A DNA stretch of 64,000 bases, taken from the NCBI GenBank assembly GCA_040772005.1, contig JAXGYZ010000004.1, forward strand, positions 558,001 to 622,000, in the 5' to 3' direction. Source of the stretch: MWBF01 sp040772005. GTDB lineage: Bacteria; Chloroflexota; Anaerolineae; CG2-30-64-16. Positions 16,803-24,561 of this stretch are shown here, one piece after another. The position numbers and the translations under genes were made by a program. The notes beneath the pieces were generated by a model. It made no database searches, was not told the DNA's origin, and saw nothing but the letters and a program-made list of their open reading frames with translations. Within the stretch, counting starts at the first letter, position 1. Every line of letters begins with the position of its first letter.

Positions 16803-17969
16803 ATGTCTGATCGTTTATCCCGCCGGGTGGCAGCGGTGCCGCCGTCGGGCATCCGCAAATTCTTCGACATCGCGGCCACCATGCACGATGTCATCTCGCT
16901 GGGCATCGGTGAGCCGGACTTCGTGACGCCGGACGTCGTGCGCCAGGCGGGCATCGCGTCGCTGACCCGCGGCGAAACGCGCTACACCTCCAACTCAGGC
17001 ACCATGGAACTGCGCGAGGCGCTTGTCGCCAAGTGGGCGCAGCTCTACGGCGTGGAATACGACCCGGAACGGGAGACGCTCGTCACCGTGGGCGGCTCGG
17101 AGGCCCTGTACCTGGTCCTCATGGCGGTCCTCAACCCGGGCGACGAGGTGCTGGTCCCGGAGCCGTGTTTCGTCTCCTATGAGCCGGAGGTCATCTTCGC
17201 GGGGGGCACGCCTATCCCCATCGCCACCCAGGTGGAGCACCTCTTCCAGGTGACGGGCGCGCAACTGGAGGCCGCGGTCACCCCGCGCACGAAGGCCATC
17301 CTCATCAACTACCCGAACAACCCGACCGGCGCGGTGTTGGACACGGCGCGCATGGCCGAGATTGCAGCCGTGGCCGAGAAGCATGACCTGATCGTCATCT
17401 CCGACGAAATCTATGACCGGCTGGTCTACGCGCAGCCGCACGTCACGTTCAGCAGCCTGCCGGGGATGCGCGACCGCACCGTCATCATCGGCGGCTTCTC
17501 GAAGGACTATGCCATGACCGGCTGGCGGCTCGGGTTTGCACTCGGCCCCGCGGACATCCTCGGCCTGATGCGCAAGGTCCACCAGTACACCATCATGTCC
17601 GCGCCGACCACGGCCCAGGTCGCCGCGGTGACTGCGCTCACCGACCCGGCCGCGGAGGATGCGGTCCACGCGATGCGCGAGTCCTACAACGTGCGGCGCA
17701 AGCTGCTCCTCGCCGGATTGCAGAGCATCAGCATGCCCGCGTTCGAGCCGCGCGGCGCGTTCTATGTCTTCCCCGACATCCGGGTGAGCGGCATGACTTC
17801 CGAGGAGTTTGCCATGACACTGATCGAGGAGGAACGCGTGGCCGCGGTCCCCGGCCCGGCCTTTGGGCTCGGCGGCGAGGGCTACGTCCGCATGTGCTAT
17901 GCGACGGCGCAGGATCAGATCGAGGAAGCGCTGGAGCGCATGGGCCGGTTCGTCCGGCGGCACGGCTGA
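16803..17969 (+). CDS. Pyridoxal-phosphate aminotransferase class I/II
   Basis: A fold-type I aminotransferase of 388 residues, close to the aspartate/aromatic aminotransferases of subgroup I-gamma. Visible motifs include GEPDFVTPD, the cofactor loop GGSEALYL, NYPNNPTGAV, SDEIYDRLVY and the Schiff-base lysine in GGFSKDYAMTGWRLGF. RMCYA near the end carries the carboxylate-binding arginine (YVRMCYA). Substrate could be aspartate, alanine or an aromatic amino acid; sequence alone does not decide. ATG is preceded by AAGGAG. Nine bases separate it from the uridylyltransferase gene and eight from gatB, so it is co-transcribed with both. Confidence 0.92.
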   Translation: MSDRLSRRVAAVPPSGIRKFFDIAATMHDVISLGIGEPDFVTPDVVRQAGIASLTRGETRYTSNSGTMELREALVAKWAQLYGVEYDPERETLVTVGGSEALYLVLMAVLNPGDEVLVPEPCFVSYEPEVIFAGGTPIPIATQVEHLFQVTGAQLEAAVTPRTKAILINYPNNPTGAVLDTARMAEIAAVAEKHDLIVISDEIYDRLVYAQPHVTFSSLPGMRDRTVIIGGFSKDYAMTGWRLGFALGPADILGLMRKVHQYTIMSAPTTAQVAAVTALTDPAAEDAVHAMRESYNVRRKLLLAGLQSISMPAFEPRGAFYVFPDIRVSGMTSEEFAMTLIEEERVAAVPGPAFGLGGEGYVRMCYATAQDQIEEALERMGRFVRRHG

Positions 17970-17977
17970 GACCCATC

Positions 17978-19507
17978 ATGGCTGATACCAGCACGAAGGC
18001 AGGCGACATGACGTTGACGTCCGGCGACACGGCTTACGAGACCATCATCGGGCTGGAAGTTCACGCGCAACTTCTCACCGCCTCCAAGATGTTCTGCGCG
18101 TGCAGCGCGGACTACGCGGCTGCACCCCCGAACACCCACGTCTGCCCGGTCTGCATGGCCCTGCCCGGCGCGCTGCCGGTCATCAACCGGCTGGCGGTGG
18201 AGAAGACGATCCTCGCAGGGTTGGCGCTCAACTGCACCATCGCTGAGCACACGGTCTTCGCGCGCAAGAACTATCACTACGCCGACCTGCCGAAGGGCTA
18301 CCAGATCAGCCAGTACGAGCTGCCGCTGTGCCGCGATGGGTGGCTGGATGTCGAGGCGGAGGGCGCGGTCCGGCGCATCGGCATCACGCGCGCCCACCTG
18401 GAGGAGGACACCGGCAAGCTCACCCACATGGGCGAGACGGCCGGCGATACCCGGCTCAGCGCGGGCCGCGGGGCCGCCACGCTCGTGGACCTGAACCGCG
18501 CGGGCGTGCCGCTGCTGGAGATCGTGACCGAGCCGGACATCCGCTCGCCCGAAGAGGCCCGCGCGTACCTCGTCAAGCTCCAGCAGATCCTCCGCTACCT
18601 GGGCGTGAGCAGCGGCGACATGGAGAAGGGGGCGATGCGCTGCGAGGCCAACGTCAGCGTGCGGCCCGTGGGCCAGGCTGCGTTCGGGACGAAAGTGGAG
18701 GTGAAGAACCTCAACTCGTTCCGGTCCGTCAAGCTCGCGCTGGAATACGAGGTCGCGCGCCAGATTGCCACGCTGGAAGCCGGCGGACGCGTCGTGCAGG
18801 TGACGATGGGCTGGGACGAAGAACACGGCCGCACCGTGGTCCAGCGGAGCAAGGAATCGGCCAACGACTATCGCTACTTCCCCGAACCGGACCTGCCGCC
18901 CCTGGAGGTTAGCCGGGCGTGGGTGGCTGAGCTGCACGCCGCGCTGCCGGAGCTGCCGGAGGTCCGCGCCGCGCGCTTCGTCCAGGCATTCGGGCTGGAC
19001 CCGCGCGATGCCGCGCTGCTGGCCGGCGACCGCGCAGTTGCAGACTATTTCGAGGTAACCGCAGCGGCTCTCGGCGGAGCGGCCCAGGGCGCCAGGACGG
19101 CCGCCAACTGGATCACGGGCGAGCTGTTCCGGCTGCTGAACGCGGCAGGGACCACCATCGAACAGGTACAGGTCGGCCCGGCGGCGCTGGCGGACCTGCT
19201 GGGCCGGGTCGAGCGGGGCGAGATCAACGCGAACAGCGGCAAGCGCGTGCTGGGCCGCATGTGCGAGACGGGCCAGCCGGCGGGCCGCATCATCGAGGAG
19301 TTAGGACTGGCCCAGGTCAGCGACACGGACGCGCTGGCCGCGGTTGTGGATGTGGTGCTGGCGAAATACCCGGATGAGGTGACAAAATACAGAGCGGGCA
19401 AGGAAAGTGTGTTAGGCTGGCTGATGGGTCAGGTGATGCGCGAGACGAAGGGCAAGGGCAACCCGGCCCTCATTCGCGAGCTCCTGGCGAAAGCCCTCGG
19501 AGGTTAG
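17978..19507 (+). CDS. gatB: Asp-tRNA(Asn)/Glu-tRNA(Gln) amidotransferase subunit B
   Basis: GatB (509 residues from ATG 17978; ATG 18008 is an alternative) binds the misacylated tRNA and holds the kinase/transamidase site. YETIIGLEVHAQL, the zinc-site region CACSADY...HVCPVCMALPGALPV, YHYADLPKGYQISQYE, HLEEDTGKL and DYRYFPEPDLPP are all conserved. The C-terminal helical and YqeY-like domain runs from about residue 300 to the end (LLAKALGG). It is separated from gatA by two unrelated genes but lies in the same transcription unit. Confidence 0.97.
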   Translation: MADTSTKAGDMTLTSGDTAYETIIGLEVHAQLLTASKMFCACSADYAAAPPNTHVCPVCMALPGALPVINRLAVEKTILAGLALNCTIAEHTVFARKNYHYADLPKGYQISQYELPLCRDGWLDVEAEGAVRRIGITRAHLEEDTGKLTHMGETAGDTRLSAGRGAATLVDLNRAGVPLLEIVTEPDIRSPEEARAYLVKLQQILRYLGVSSGDMEKGAMRCEANVSVRPVGQAAFGTKVEVKNLNSFRSVKLALEYEVARQIATLEAGGRVVQVTMGWDEEHGRTVVQRSKESANDYRYFPEPDLPPLEVSRAWVAELHAALPELPEVRAARFVQAFGLDPRDAALLAGDRAVADYFEVTAAALGGAAQGARTAANWITGELFRLLNAAGTTIEQVQVGPAALADLLGRVERGEINANSGKRVLGRMCETGQPAGRIIEELGLAQVSDTDALAAVVDVVLAKYPDEVTKYRAGKESVLGWLMGQVMRETKGKGNPALIRELLAKALGG

Positions 19508-19513
19508 CACACT

Positions 19514-19846
19514 ATGTCTCTTGACCGCGTCGTCGAGGAGATCATCCAGGCCGCGATGGCCCGCGGCGAGTTCGACAACCTGCCCGGCCAGGGGAAGCCG
19601 CTCAACCTCGAAGCCTACTTCGCCCTGCCTGAAGATGAGCGCATGGCCATCACGATGCTGCGGAACGCGGGCTATGCGCCGGAGGAGATCGGGCTCCTGC
19701 GCGACATCGAGGAACTCAGGCAGAAGCTGGCCGCGGCCGAGGATGACGCCAGCCGCCGCGCCATCAGTAAGAAGATGGACGATAAGGTGCTGGCGTACAA
19801 CATCCTGCTGGACCGGCGCCGCGCCCGGCGGAAACCGAAGGGGTGA
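19514..19846 (+). CDS. DUF1992 (DnaJ-homologue C28 conserved domain) protein
   Basis: A 110-residue protein consisting of the DUF1992 domain. VVEEIIQAAMARGEFDNLPGQGKPLNLE is the signature, and the remainder is a helical region ending in a basic RRRARRKPKG tail. In eukaryotes the same domain is found in DNAJC28; in bacteria it is stand-alone and uncharacterised. Six bases after gatB, so probably in the same operon. No catalytic residues are known, and none can be proposed from sequence. Confidence 0.88.
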   Translation: MSLDRVVEEIIQAAMARGEFDNLPGQGKPLNLEAYFALPEDERMAITMLRNAGYAPEEIGLLRDIEELRQKLAAAEDDASRRAISKKMDDKVLAYNILLDRRRARRKPKG

Positions 19847-19952
19847 ACGGAGGCGACCAGCAGCGCATGCAGGTCGAGCATCGCGTAACAAAGGCGACCA
19901 GGCGGTCGTGCCGTGCGACATCCGCATGGTCGGTGAACCAAGGATTTGGAGG

Positions 19953-20699
19953 CTAGAATTTGTCGAGGTCGTAATTCTTGCTATTGAACTCTACGACTTT
20001 CGTCCAGTCGATTGCCCCATCGGCATCACAGAATCGCTCAATGAATTGCTTCGTCAACTGATTCGCAAGCGCGGCACGCCGCTCGTTGAATGCCTCATTA
20101 TGCTCCTTCGCCCTGTAGCCGATCGGTTCGATGATATCCACGTATAGGCTGCGATTGCCGCCAATCAAAGTCCAGAAGTTCTGCCCCACAACTTTCAGAT
20201 ACCCATTTACATAACTTGTCTTGGTCTTTCCGTAACAGATTCCCAACACGGTCTGGACTTTTACGCCGCGCTGTGACTGTTTGACCCGAGTTTCGGCAAC
20301 TCTCAGGTCCTCCGCCAATTTCTTGTGCTGTGAACTGTTACCCCAATTAGGGCCGGATTTCACCGAAATGAGGTAATGAGTATCATCCGAGATTAGCTCC
20401 AGGTCCACACCCTGAGCCGCAGATTTGTGTCCGCCACAGGTCTGTTCGGCGATGAAGATTGCCAAACCCTCCAAGAAGTCCCCAAACAGTTTTTCCTCCG
20501 ACGATGAGAGAAAAGCGTCCATTAAGCCTACGACAAGATCGCCAGCAGTCAAGATATGCTTGGCCTTGAACAAGTAAGGGTTCTTCTCGAGCAAAGCATC
20601 GAGGCTCAATCTTTCGAGTCTTCGGAAGCGACGTTCGTGGAAGGTGAGGATGTTTTCATTTACATACAAGAGTACCTTACTGATATCGAGCTCATTCAT
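19953..20699 (-). CDS. Type II restriction endonuclease, PmeII/EcoO109I-like
   Basis: This 248-residue protein resembles the EcoO109I/PmeII group of type II endonucleases. The core GVDLELISDDTHYLISVKSGPNWGNSSQ looks like the D...(S/E)xK part of a PD-(D/E)xK nuclease site, and the C-terminal pattern FWTLIGGNRSLY...IEPIGYRAKEHNEAF...FIERFCDADGAIDWTKVVEFN parallels the EcoO109I C-terminus. Its start overlaps the stop of the methyltransferase gene by four bases, so the two are coupled with the methyltransferase first, which protects the host before cutting begins. GC content is clearly lower than in surrounding genes. The recognition sequence cannot be read from the protein, but an RGGNCCY-like site is worth testing. 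Confidence 0.82.
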   Translation of the reverse strand: MNELDISKVLLYVNENILTFHERRFRRLERLSLDALLEKNPYLFKAKHILTAGDLVVGLMDAFLSSSEEKLFGDFLEGLAIFIAEQTCGGHKSAAQGVDLELISDDTHYLISVKSGPNWGNSSQHKKLAEDLRVAETRVKQSQRGVKVQTVLGICYGKTKTSYVNGYLKVVGQNFWTLIGGNRSLYVDIIEPIGYRAKEHNEAFNERRAALANQLTKQFIERFCDADGAIDWTKVVEFNSKNYDLDKF

Positions 20700-21598
20700 T
20701 GTGGGGTACCGTTCTTTCTTTCGTTTGGAAGAACGTCATAGTTGGATTTTTCTTCTCCAACCGATGGGAGTCGCACCTGCATCTCACGTGTGCGCCGACG
20801 TGCCATCTCAACGTATTCGGGATTGACATCTATGCCCACATAAGCGCGGCCCAGTTGAATCGCTGCAATTGCGGTCGTTCCAGAACCGACAAAGGGATCA
20901 AGGACAACATCCCCCGGCAACGTGAACAGTCGTATGAACCAGCTTGGCAACTCAATAGGAAATGCTGCGCTATGATTTTTGTTAGCGCATTCAGTTGCCA
21001 TATGCAGCACATTGGTCGGGTACACCTGATTGCGCCCCAGCCAATTCGAGACGTTCTTCCCAAAGCCACTTCCGACTTTGGACTCGTCGCGTTTCTTATC
21101 GGTTTCGCTCAAGCTCGCCAGCCTAGACTCGGCCCACTTGCCGACCGGAACCATGACCGCGTCTTGGTACATACTAAACTTGCGACTCTTATTGAACTGA
21201 AGTAGTCTTTCCCAGTTGTCCCGAAACCGATTCGGCCACTTGCCTGGGTGGGAGTTCTTCTTGTGCCACATAAATTCTTCTGTCCAAAGCCAGCCTTGCA
21301 TACGCATCTGCATAATTAAGTCAAGGACGTAAGTATGACGTTCGCCATCAACGACTCTTTCCTTGATATTCAGGATGAATGTGCCGCTTGTCTTGAGGAC
21401 CCGCAGAAGTTCCGCCGACCTAGGTAAGAACCACTCTACATATTCATCCGGTTTGACCCCCCCGTAAGTCTGCTTGCGCTGATCAGCATATGGGGGCGAA
21501 GTGACTATCAAGTCAACAGAGTTGCTTGGGAAATCCTTCAGAATATCGACACAGTCACCCAAATCGCTCTGATTGATGTAGTCCATACTAAGCTCCAC
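20696..21598 (-). CDS. DNA methyltransferase, beta class (TSPPY; m4C or m6A)
   Basis: A 300-residue S-adenosylmethionine-dependent DNA methyltransferase. The catalytic motif TSPPYADQR lies near residue 33 and the cofactor motif DPFVGSGTTAIAA near residue 235, an order that marks the beta class. A serine before PPY is most frequent in N4-cytosine enzymes, so m4C is the better guess. The middle region (KKNSHPGKWPNRFRDNWERLLQFNK) is the probable target-recognition part. It is upstream of and coupled to the restriction endonuclease gene. Lower GC than the chromosome suggests the pair was gained horizontally. Confidence 0.9.
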   Translation of the reverse strand: MELSMDYINQSDLGDCVDILKDFPSNSVDLIVTSPPYADQRKQTYGGVKPDEYVEWFLPRSAELLRVLKTSGTFILNIKERVVDGERHTYVLDLIMQMRMQGWLWTEEFMWHKKNSHPGKWPNRFRDNWERLLQFNKSRKFSMYQDAVMVPVGKWAESRLASLSETDKKRDESKVGSGFGKNVSNWLGRNQVYPTNVLHMATECANKNHSAAFPIELPSWFIRLFTLPGDVVLDPFVGSGTTAIAAIQLGRAYVGIDVNPEYVEMARRRTREMQVRLPSVGEEKSNYDVLPNERKNGTPQ

Positions 21599-21764
21599 GC
21601 ACCATCGGTATCACTTATCCTTACTGTGGCACCTGGCACTGTGTCGTACTTTACCAGAGGCCAGGATCCATTCTCAAGTATCGTCGCGATTCTAACTTGG
21701 GCCGCACTTCATGTCAAGCACGGTTGTTCGGTATTCGAACATGGATTTGAATTAGATGAGCACC

Positions 21765-21968
21765 TTATCGTCGCTGCTCAGACCGTTTGTACAATTCAGA
21801 ATTACTCTGCCGATTGTTCAAGTTCCAGCCGAGGGCTTCAAACAGGGGGGCAATGAACTGGTGGCGCGCCACGATTTCGCCGAACGCGGGGCTGCGATAC
21901 TGGTCGCAGTTTCGCTCGAAAAGCTCGACTAACTGAACGATGGACTCAGGGCAGACCTAGCGCCTCAT
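21765..21968 (-). pseudogene. 5' remnant of a type IIG-like restriction enzyme gene
   Basis: On the minus strand, ATG at 21968 is followed after two codons by TAG (21959-21957) and then 63 open codons ending at TAA. The translated piece contains VELFERNCDQYRSPAFGE, then IVARHQFIAPLFEALGWNL, then NNRQ. This is the N-terminal signature of Eco57I-type fused restriction-methyltransferases, which normally exceed 900 residues. The rest of the gene is missing. The fragment sits directly upstream of the intact restriction-modification pair, so the locus seems to have exchanged such systems. The rest of the gap (21599-21764 and 21969-22028) shows no other gene. Confidence 0.72.
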
Positions 21969-22028
21969 AATGCGTGGAATACGTTCATCCGGTGGCTGCT
22001 GGAAGCTTGGCCCCAGCAGCCACCCGCC

Positions 22029-22802
22029 TCAGCCCGGGTGCGGTTCGAGCGCCAGGTCCCACCGCTCCAGCACTGCGGGCAATTCATCGAGCGTCGCGAT
22101 GCGCGCATCGGGCGTGATTTCGTCGCTCTCCTCTGCACGGAACGGTGAGGCGACGAGCACCGCCCGCATCCCGATCTTCTGCGGCCCCGCGACGTCCACG
22201 TCGAGCTTGTCACCTATGAACACGGCTTCGGCGGGCGCCACGTCCAGCCGGTCGAGCGCCTGGCGGAAGATGCGCGCGTCGGGCTTCAGGAAGCGCGCCG
22301 CGCACGAGTAGACCCGCACCGGCAGATACTCCAGCAGGCCGAACCGGGCCAGGTCCGCGTCGTGCATGGAGGGCGACCAGAGCGTGTTCGACACCAGGCC
22401 CAGGCTGCGGCCCTGTTCGGTCAGGCGGGCGAGCGTGGCAGCGACATCACCGGCAACGGGCTGCACAATCTCCGAGATAGCCGCGTCATACGCAGCCATC
22501 GCCGGTCCCCACAGGCGTTCCGGCACCTCGATCTGTACCGCGGCCAGCCCCTCACGGATAATCGTATCGGCGCTGCTGGAGTAGTGGGTGCGCTTGGATT
22601 TGGCTTCGATCGCCGCAGCCATCCGCCCCACGGCGCGCACGGCCAGCACTGGATCGGGCACGCGCACTCCGCCATGCGCCGCGACCGTTAGGAAAGCGTG
22701 TAGCGCACGCGCGTTAATCACCTCAAATGTGTGCTCAGGGGGCTGCTCGTAATGGAGCAACGTGCCGCCCAGGTCAAACAGCACCACTTGTATGCCCGGC
22801 AT
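22029..22802 (-). CDS. HAD-superfamily hydrolase
   Basis: A 257-residue haloacid-dehalogenase-fold hydrolase, probably a phosphatase. Motif I is FDLGGTL, where the second aspartate of DxD is replaced by glycine, a variant seen in several HAD-IA proteins; motif II is GLVSNT, motif III the lysine in RFLKPDARIF and motif IV GDKLDVDVAGPQKIGM. A helical C1 cap occupies about residues 20-110. Loss of the second motif I aspartate may shift chemistry away from classic phosphatase activity. It starts 11 bases after the kinase gene ends, so they form an operon. Confidence 0.85.
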   Translation of the reverse strand: MPGIQVVLFDLGGTLLHYEQPPEHTFEVINARALHAFLTVAAHGGVRVPDPVLAVRAVGRMAAAIEAKSKRTHYSSSADTIIREGLAAVQIEVPERLWGPAMAAYDAAISEIVQPVAGDVAATLARLTEQGRSLGLVSNTLWSPSMHDADLARFGLLEYLPVRVYSCAARFLKPDARIFRQALDRLDVAPAEAVFIGDKLDVDVAGPQKIGMRAVLVASPFRAEESDEITPDARIATLDELPAVLERWDLALEPHPG

Positions 22803-22813
22803 ATCAGTCCCTC

Positions 22814-23473
22814 CTAATCGCCGCTGAGATCAACGCCGTTGAGATCAACGGGCGAATCATGGTCGTCATCGTCGCCTGTTTCATCGCGAGCCCCGGCTTC
22901 ATCCTGGTCGTCTGCATCGTCGGGCGGCGCGGCGGCGGATCCCTCGCCCAGGTAAGCCAGCACCTTGCGCAGGTTCACGGGCAACAGCTCGGCAGTATCG
23001 ACCACCAGCCGCGGGCCGGCCAGCCGCTCAAAGCGGGCCCGCGCCTGCTGCACCGCCTCCCAGTCACGCGTGCGGTGCTCCGGCAGCGTCTCCCCGCGGC
23101 GCTCGATGCGCTGCTGCCACTGCACCTCATCCGTCGTGATGCACTCGACCAGCCGGATTTCGACCTTCACCTGGCGTGCCAGTTCCTCCACCTGGTCCTG
23201 GAACACGCGATAGCCGGCGGGACTGTCCACGACGACGGGCAGGCCGAGGGTCAGGTTGTCCTTCGCCAGGGGGATGAGCAGCTCATACGACAGCGCGGCG
23301 GCGAACTCTGCGCCACCTTCGAGCTTGCGGGCCCGCGCCAGCGCCATGGCCGCATCCTTGATCGTGTCCTTATCCAGGTACGTGGCGCGCAACTCGCGCG
23401 CGACGGCCCGCGCGAGCGTGGTCTTGCCCGTGCCCGGCAATCCGGCGAACACGATCAACCTGGCGTCCGGCAC
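22814..23473 (-). CDS. P-loop AAA/zeta-like kinase with acidic tail
   Basis: A P-loop ATPase of about 219 residues related to the small-molecule kinases annotated as 'AAA family ATPase'. LIVFAGLPGTGKTTLARAVA is the Walker A loop near the N-terminus, LDKDTIKDA follows, VVVDSPAGY is the Walker B strand and QQRIERRGE the arginine-rich lid region. The last 35 residues are strongly acidic (runs such as DDADDQDE and GDDDDHD) and probably disordered. GTG at 23473 is preferred because AGGAG lies about ten bases upstream; an ATG at 23506 has no ribosome binding site. Substrate unknown. Confidence 0.78.
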   Translation of the reverse strand: MPDARLIVFAGLPGTGKTTLARAVARELRATYLDKDTIKDAAMALARARKLEGGAEFAAALSYELLIPLAKDNLTLGLPVVVDSPAGYRVFQDQVEELARQVKVEIRLVECITTDEVQWQQRIERRGETLPEHRTRDWEAVQQARARFERLAGPRLVVDTAELLPVNLRKVLAYLGEGSAAAPPDDADDQDEAGARDETGDDDDHDSPVDLNGVDLSGD

Positions 23474-23532
23474 TGACCTTGATTCTCCTGATAGGTAGAA
23501 CCACATAGATTGCGCCGGATGCGAACCGCTGT

Positions 23533-23643
23533 CCTCACCCCCCGGCCCCCTCTCCTGAACCGGAGCGAGCTTGGGCGAACCTGCGGTTCGCCCGCTCGCA
23601 CGTTCAGGAGAGGGGGAGGCGCCCGCAGGGCCCGGGGGTGAGG
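23533..23643. repeat. Nested intergenic inverted repeat (CCCTCACCCC type)
   Basis: Outer arms CCTCACCCCCCGGCCCCCTC.. (from 23533) and ..GGGGGTGAGG (to 23643) enclose inner arms GCGAGC..GGGCGAAC and GTTCGCCC-GCTCGC around a CTGC loop. The whole 111-base segment can fold into one hairpin. It separates the kinase operon from the DUF554 gene. Confidence 0.8.
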
Positions 23644-23685
23644 TTCCTGAGCGGCGTCATCCGACAGAATCATCGTGGTTGCACT

Positions 23686-24420
23686 TTAGAAAGCCACCCC
23701 CAACAATCCCAGCAACAACACGATGAGCGGTGCGATGAACACCGCGGGCAGCAGGTTGGCGACCCGAATCCGCTTGATGTCGAGCAGGATGAACGCGATG
23801 CCCAGGATCACAGTGCCGCCGGTCGCGGTCATCTCGACTACCCAGGGCGTCTCACGCGTGACGCCGCCGAGCGCCACGCCGAACAGCGCGGCGAGCAGGC
23901 TGAGCGCGCCCTGGTAGCCGAACACCGTCCCCGCGGACAGGATAACCCCGGCCCCAAGAGACGCGGCCAGCGCCATCGCCGCGAACCCGTCCATCAGCGA
24001 CTTGACGGCGAGCAGCGTGTAGTCACCCATCAGCCCGTCCTGGATGGCGCCCAGGATGGTCATCGGGCCCACGCAGAAGACCAGGCTCGCAGTGATGAAG
24101 CCCTGTGCCAGCGGGGGCTGGCCGGCGCTCCGCCCGTTCGAGAAGCGGCCCAGCCACCGCTCGCTCCAGCGCCCCACTCGCTCCAGCGCGTCCTCGATGC
24201 GCAGCAGTTCGCCGAGAATCCCGCCAATGAGGATGCTGAAGAGCGGAATGAGCACGTTCTGCGTCGTGATCGCCATGCTGACGCCGATGATGAGCGTCAT
24301 CAGCCCCAGGCCGTGCAGCACAGTCTGGCGCATCTTCTCGGGCAGCCGGTTGCCGATCAACACGCCGAGCAGCCCCCCAATAATGACCGTTGCAACGTTG
24401 ATCAGAGTGCCGGTGATCAT
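23686..24420 (-). CDS. DUF554 family membrane protein
   Basis: A 244-residue integral membrane protein of the DUF554 (YdfK/YqgA) family, with six to seven hydrophobic segments. Family hallmarks are TLINVATVIIGGLLGVLIGNRLPEK at the N-terminus, LIPLFSILIGGILGELLRIE, GFITASLVFCVGPMTILGAIQDGL and LFAGYQGA-like FGYQGALSLLAALFG. Function is unknown; a transporter role has been suggested for homologues but not shown. ATG 24420 is chosen since the conserved hydrophobic start follows directly; upstream codons encode a Cys-rich tail unlike the family. Confidence 0.88.
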   Translation of the reverse strand: MITGTLINVATVIIGGLLGVLIGNRLPEKMRQTVLHGLGLMTLIIGVSMAITTQNVLIPLFSILIGGILGELLRIEDALERVGRWSERWLGRFSNGRSAGQPPLAQGFITASLVFCVGPMTILGAIQDGLMGDYTLLAVKSLMDGFAAMALAASLGAGVILSAGTVFGYQGALSLLAALFGVALGGVTRETPWVVEMTATGGTVILGIAFILLDIKRIRVANLLPAVFIAPLIVLLLGLLGVAF

Positions 24421-24502
24421 ACAGACAGCTTTCGTGATGATTTCAGGTGCTAAGGATAACAGACATTCGGCGCACGGGCAAGCGCGATTTTCGACACAAG
24501 TA

Positions 24503-24532
24503 TTGACAAGTGCGCCGCGTCTGTAGTACAAG
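24503..24532 (+). promoter_or_regulatory. Possible promoter of the 8-oxoguanine deaminase gene
   Basis: A perfect TTGACA at 24503-24508 is followed after 18 bases by TACAAG (24527-24532), four of six matches to the -10 consensus. It lies 30 bases upstream of the ATG. Confidence 0.4.
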
Positions 24533-24561
24533 AAATGAAACCAGGGGGTGAGGAGGATGGG

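Noticed and set aside
21626..21856. 76-codon open frame on the + strand upstream of the methyltransferase gene
   Set aside because: No recognisable motif, no ribosome binding site, and it runs antisense to the type IIG remnant.
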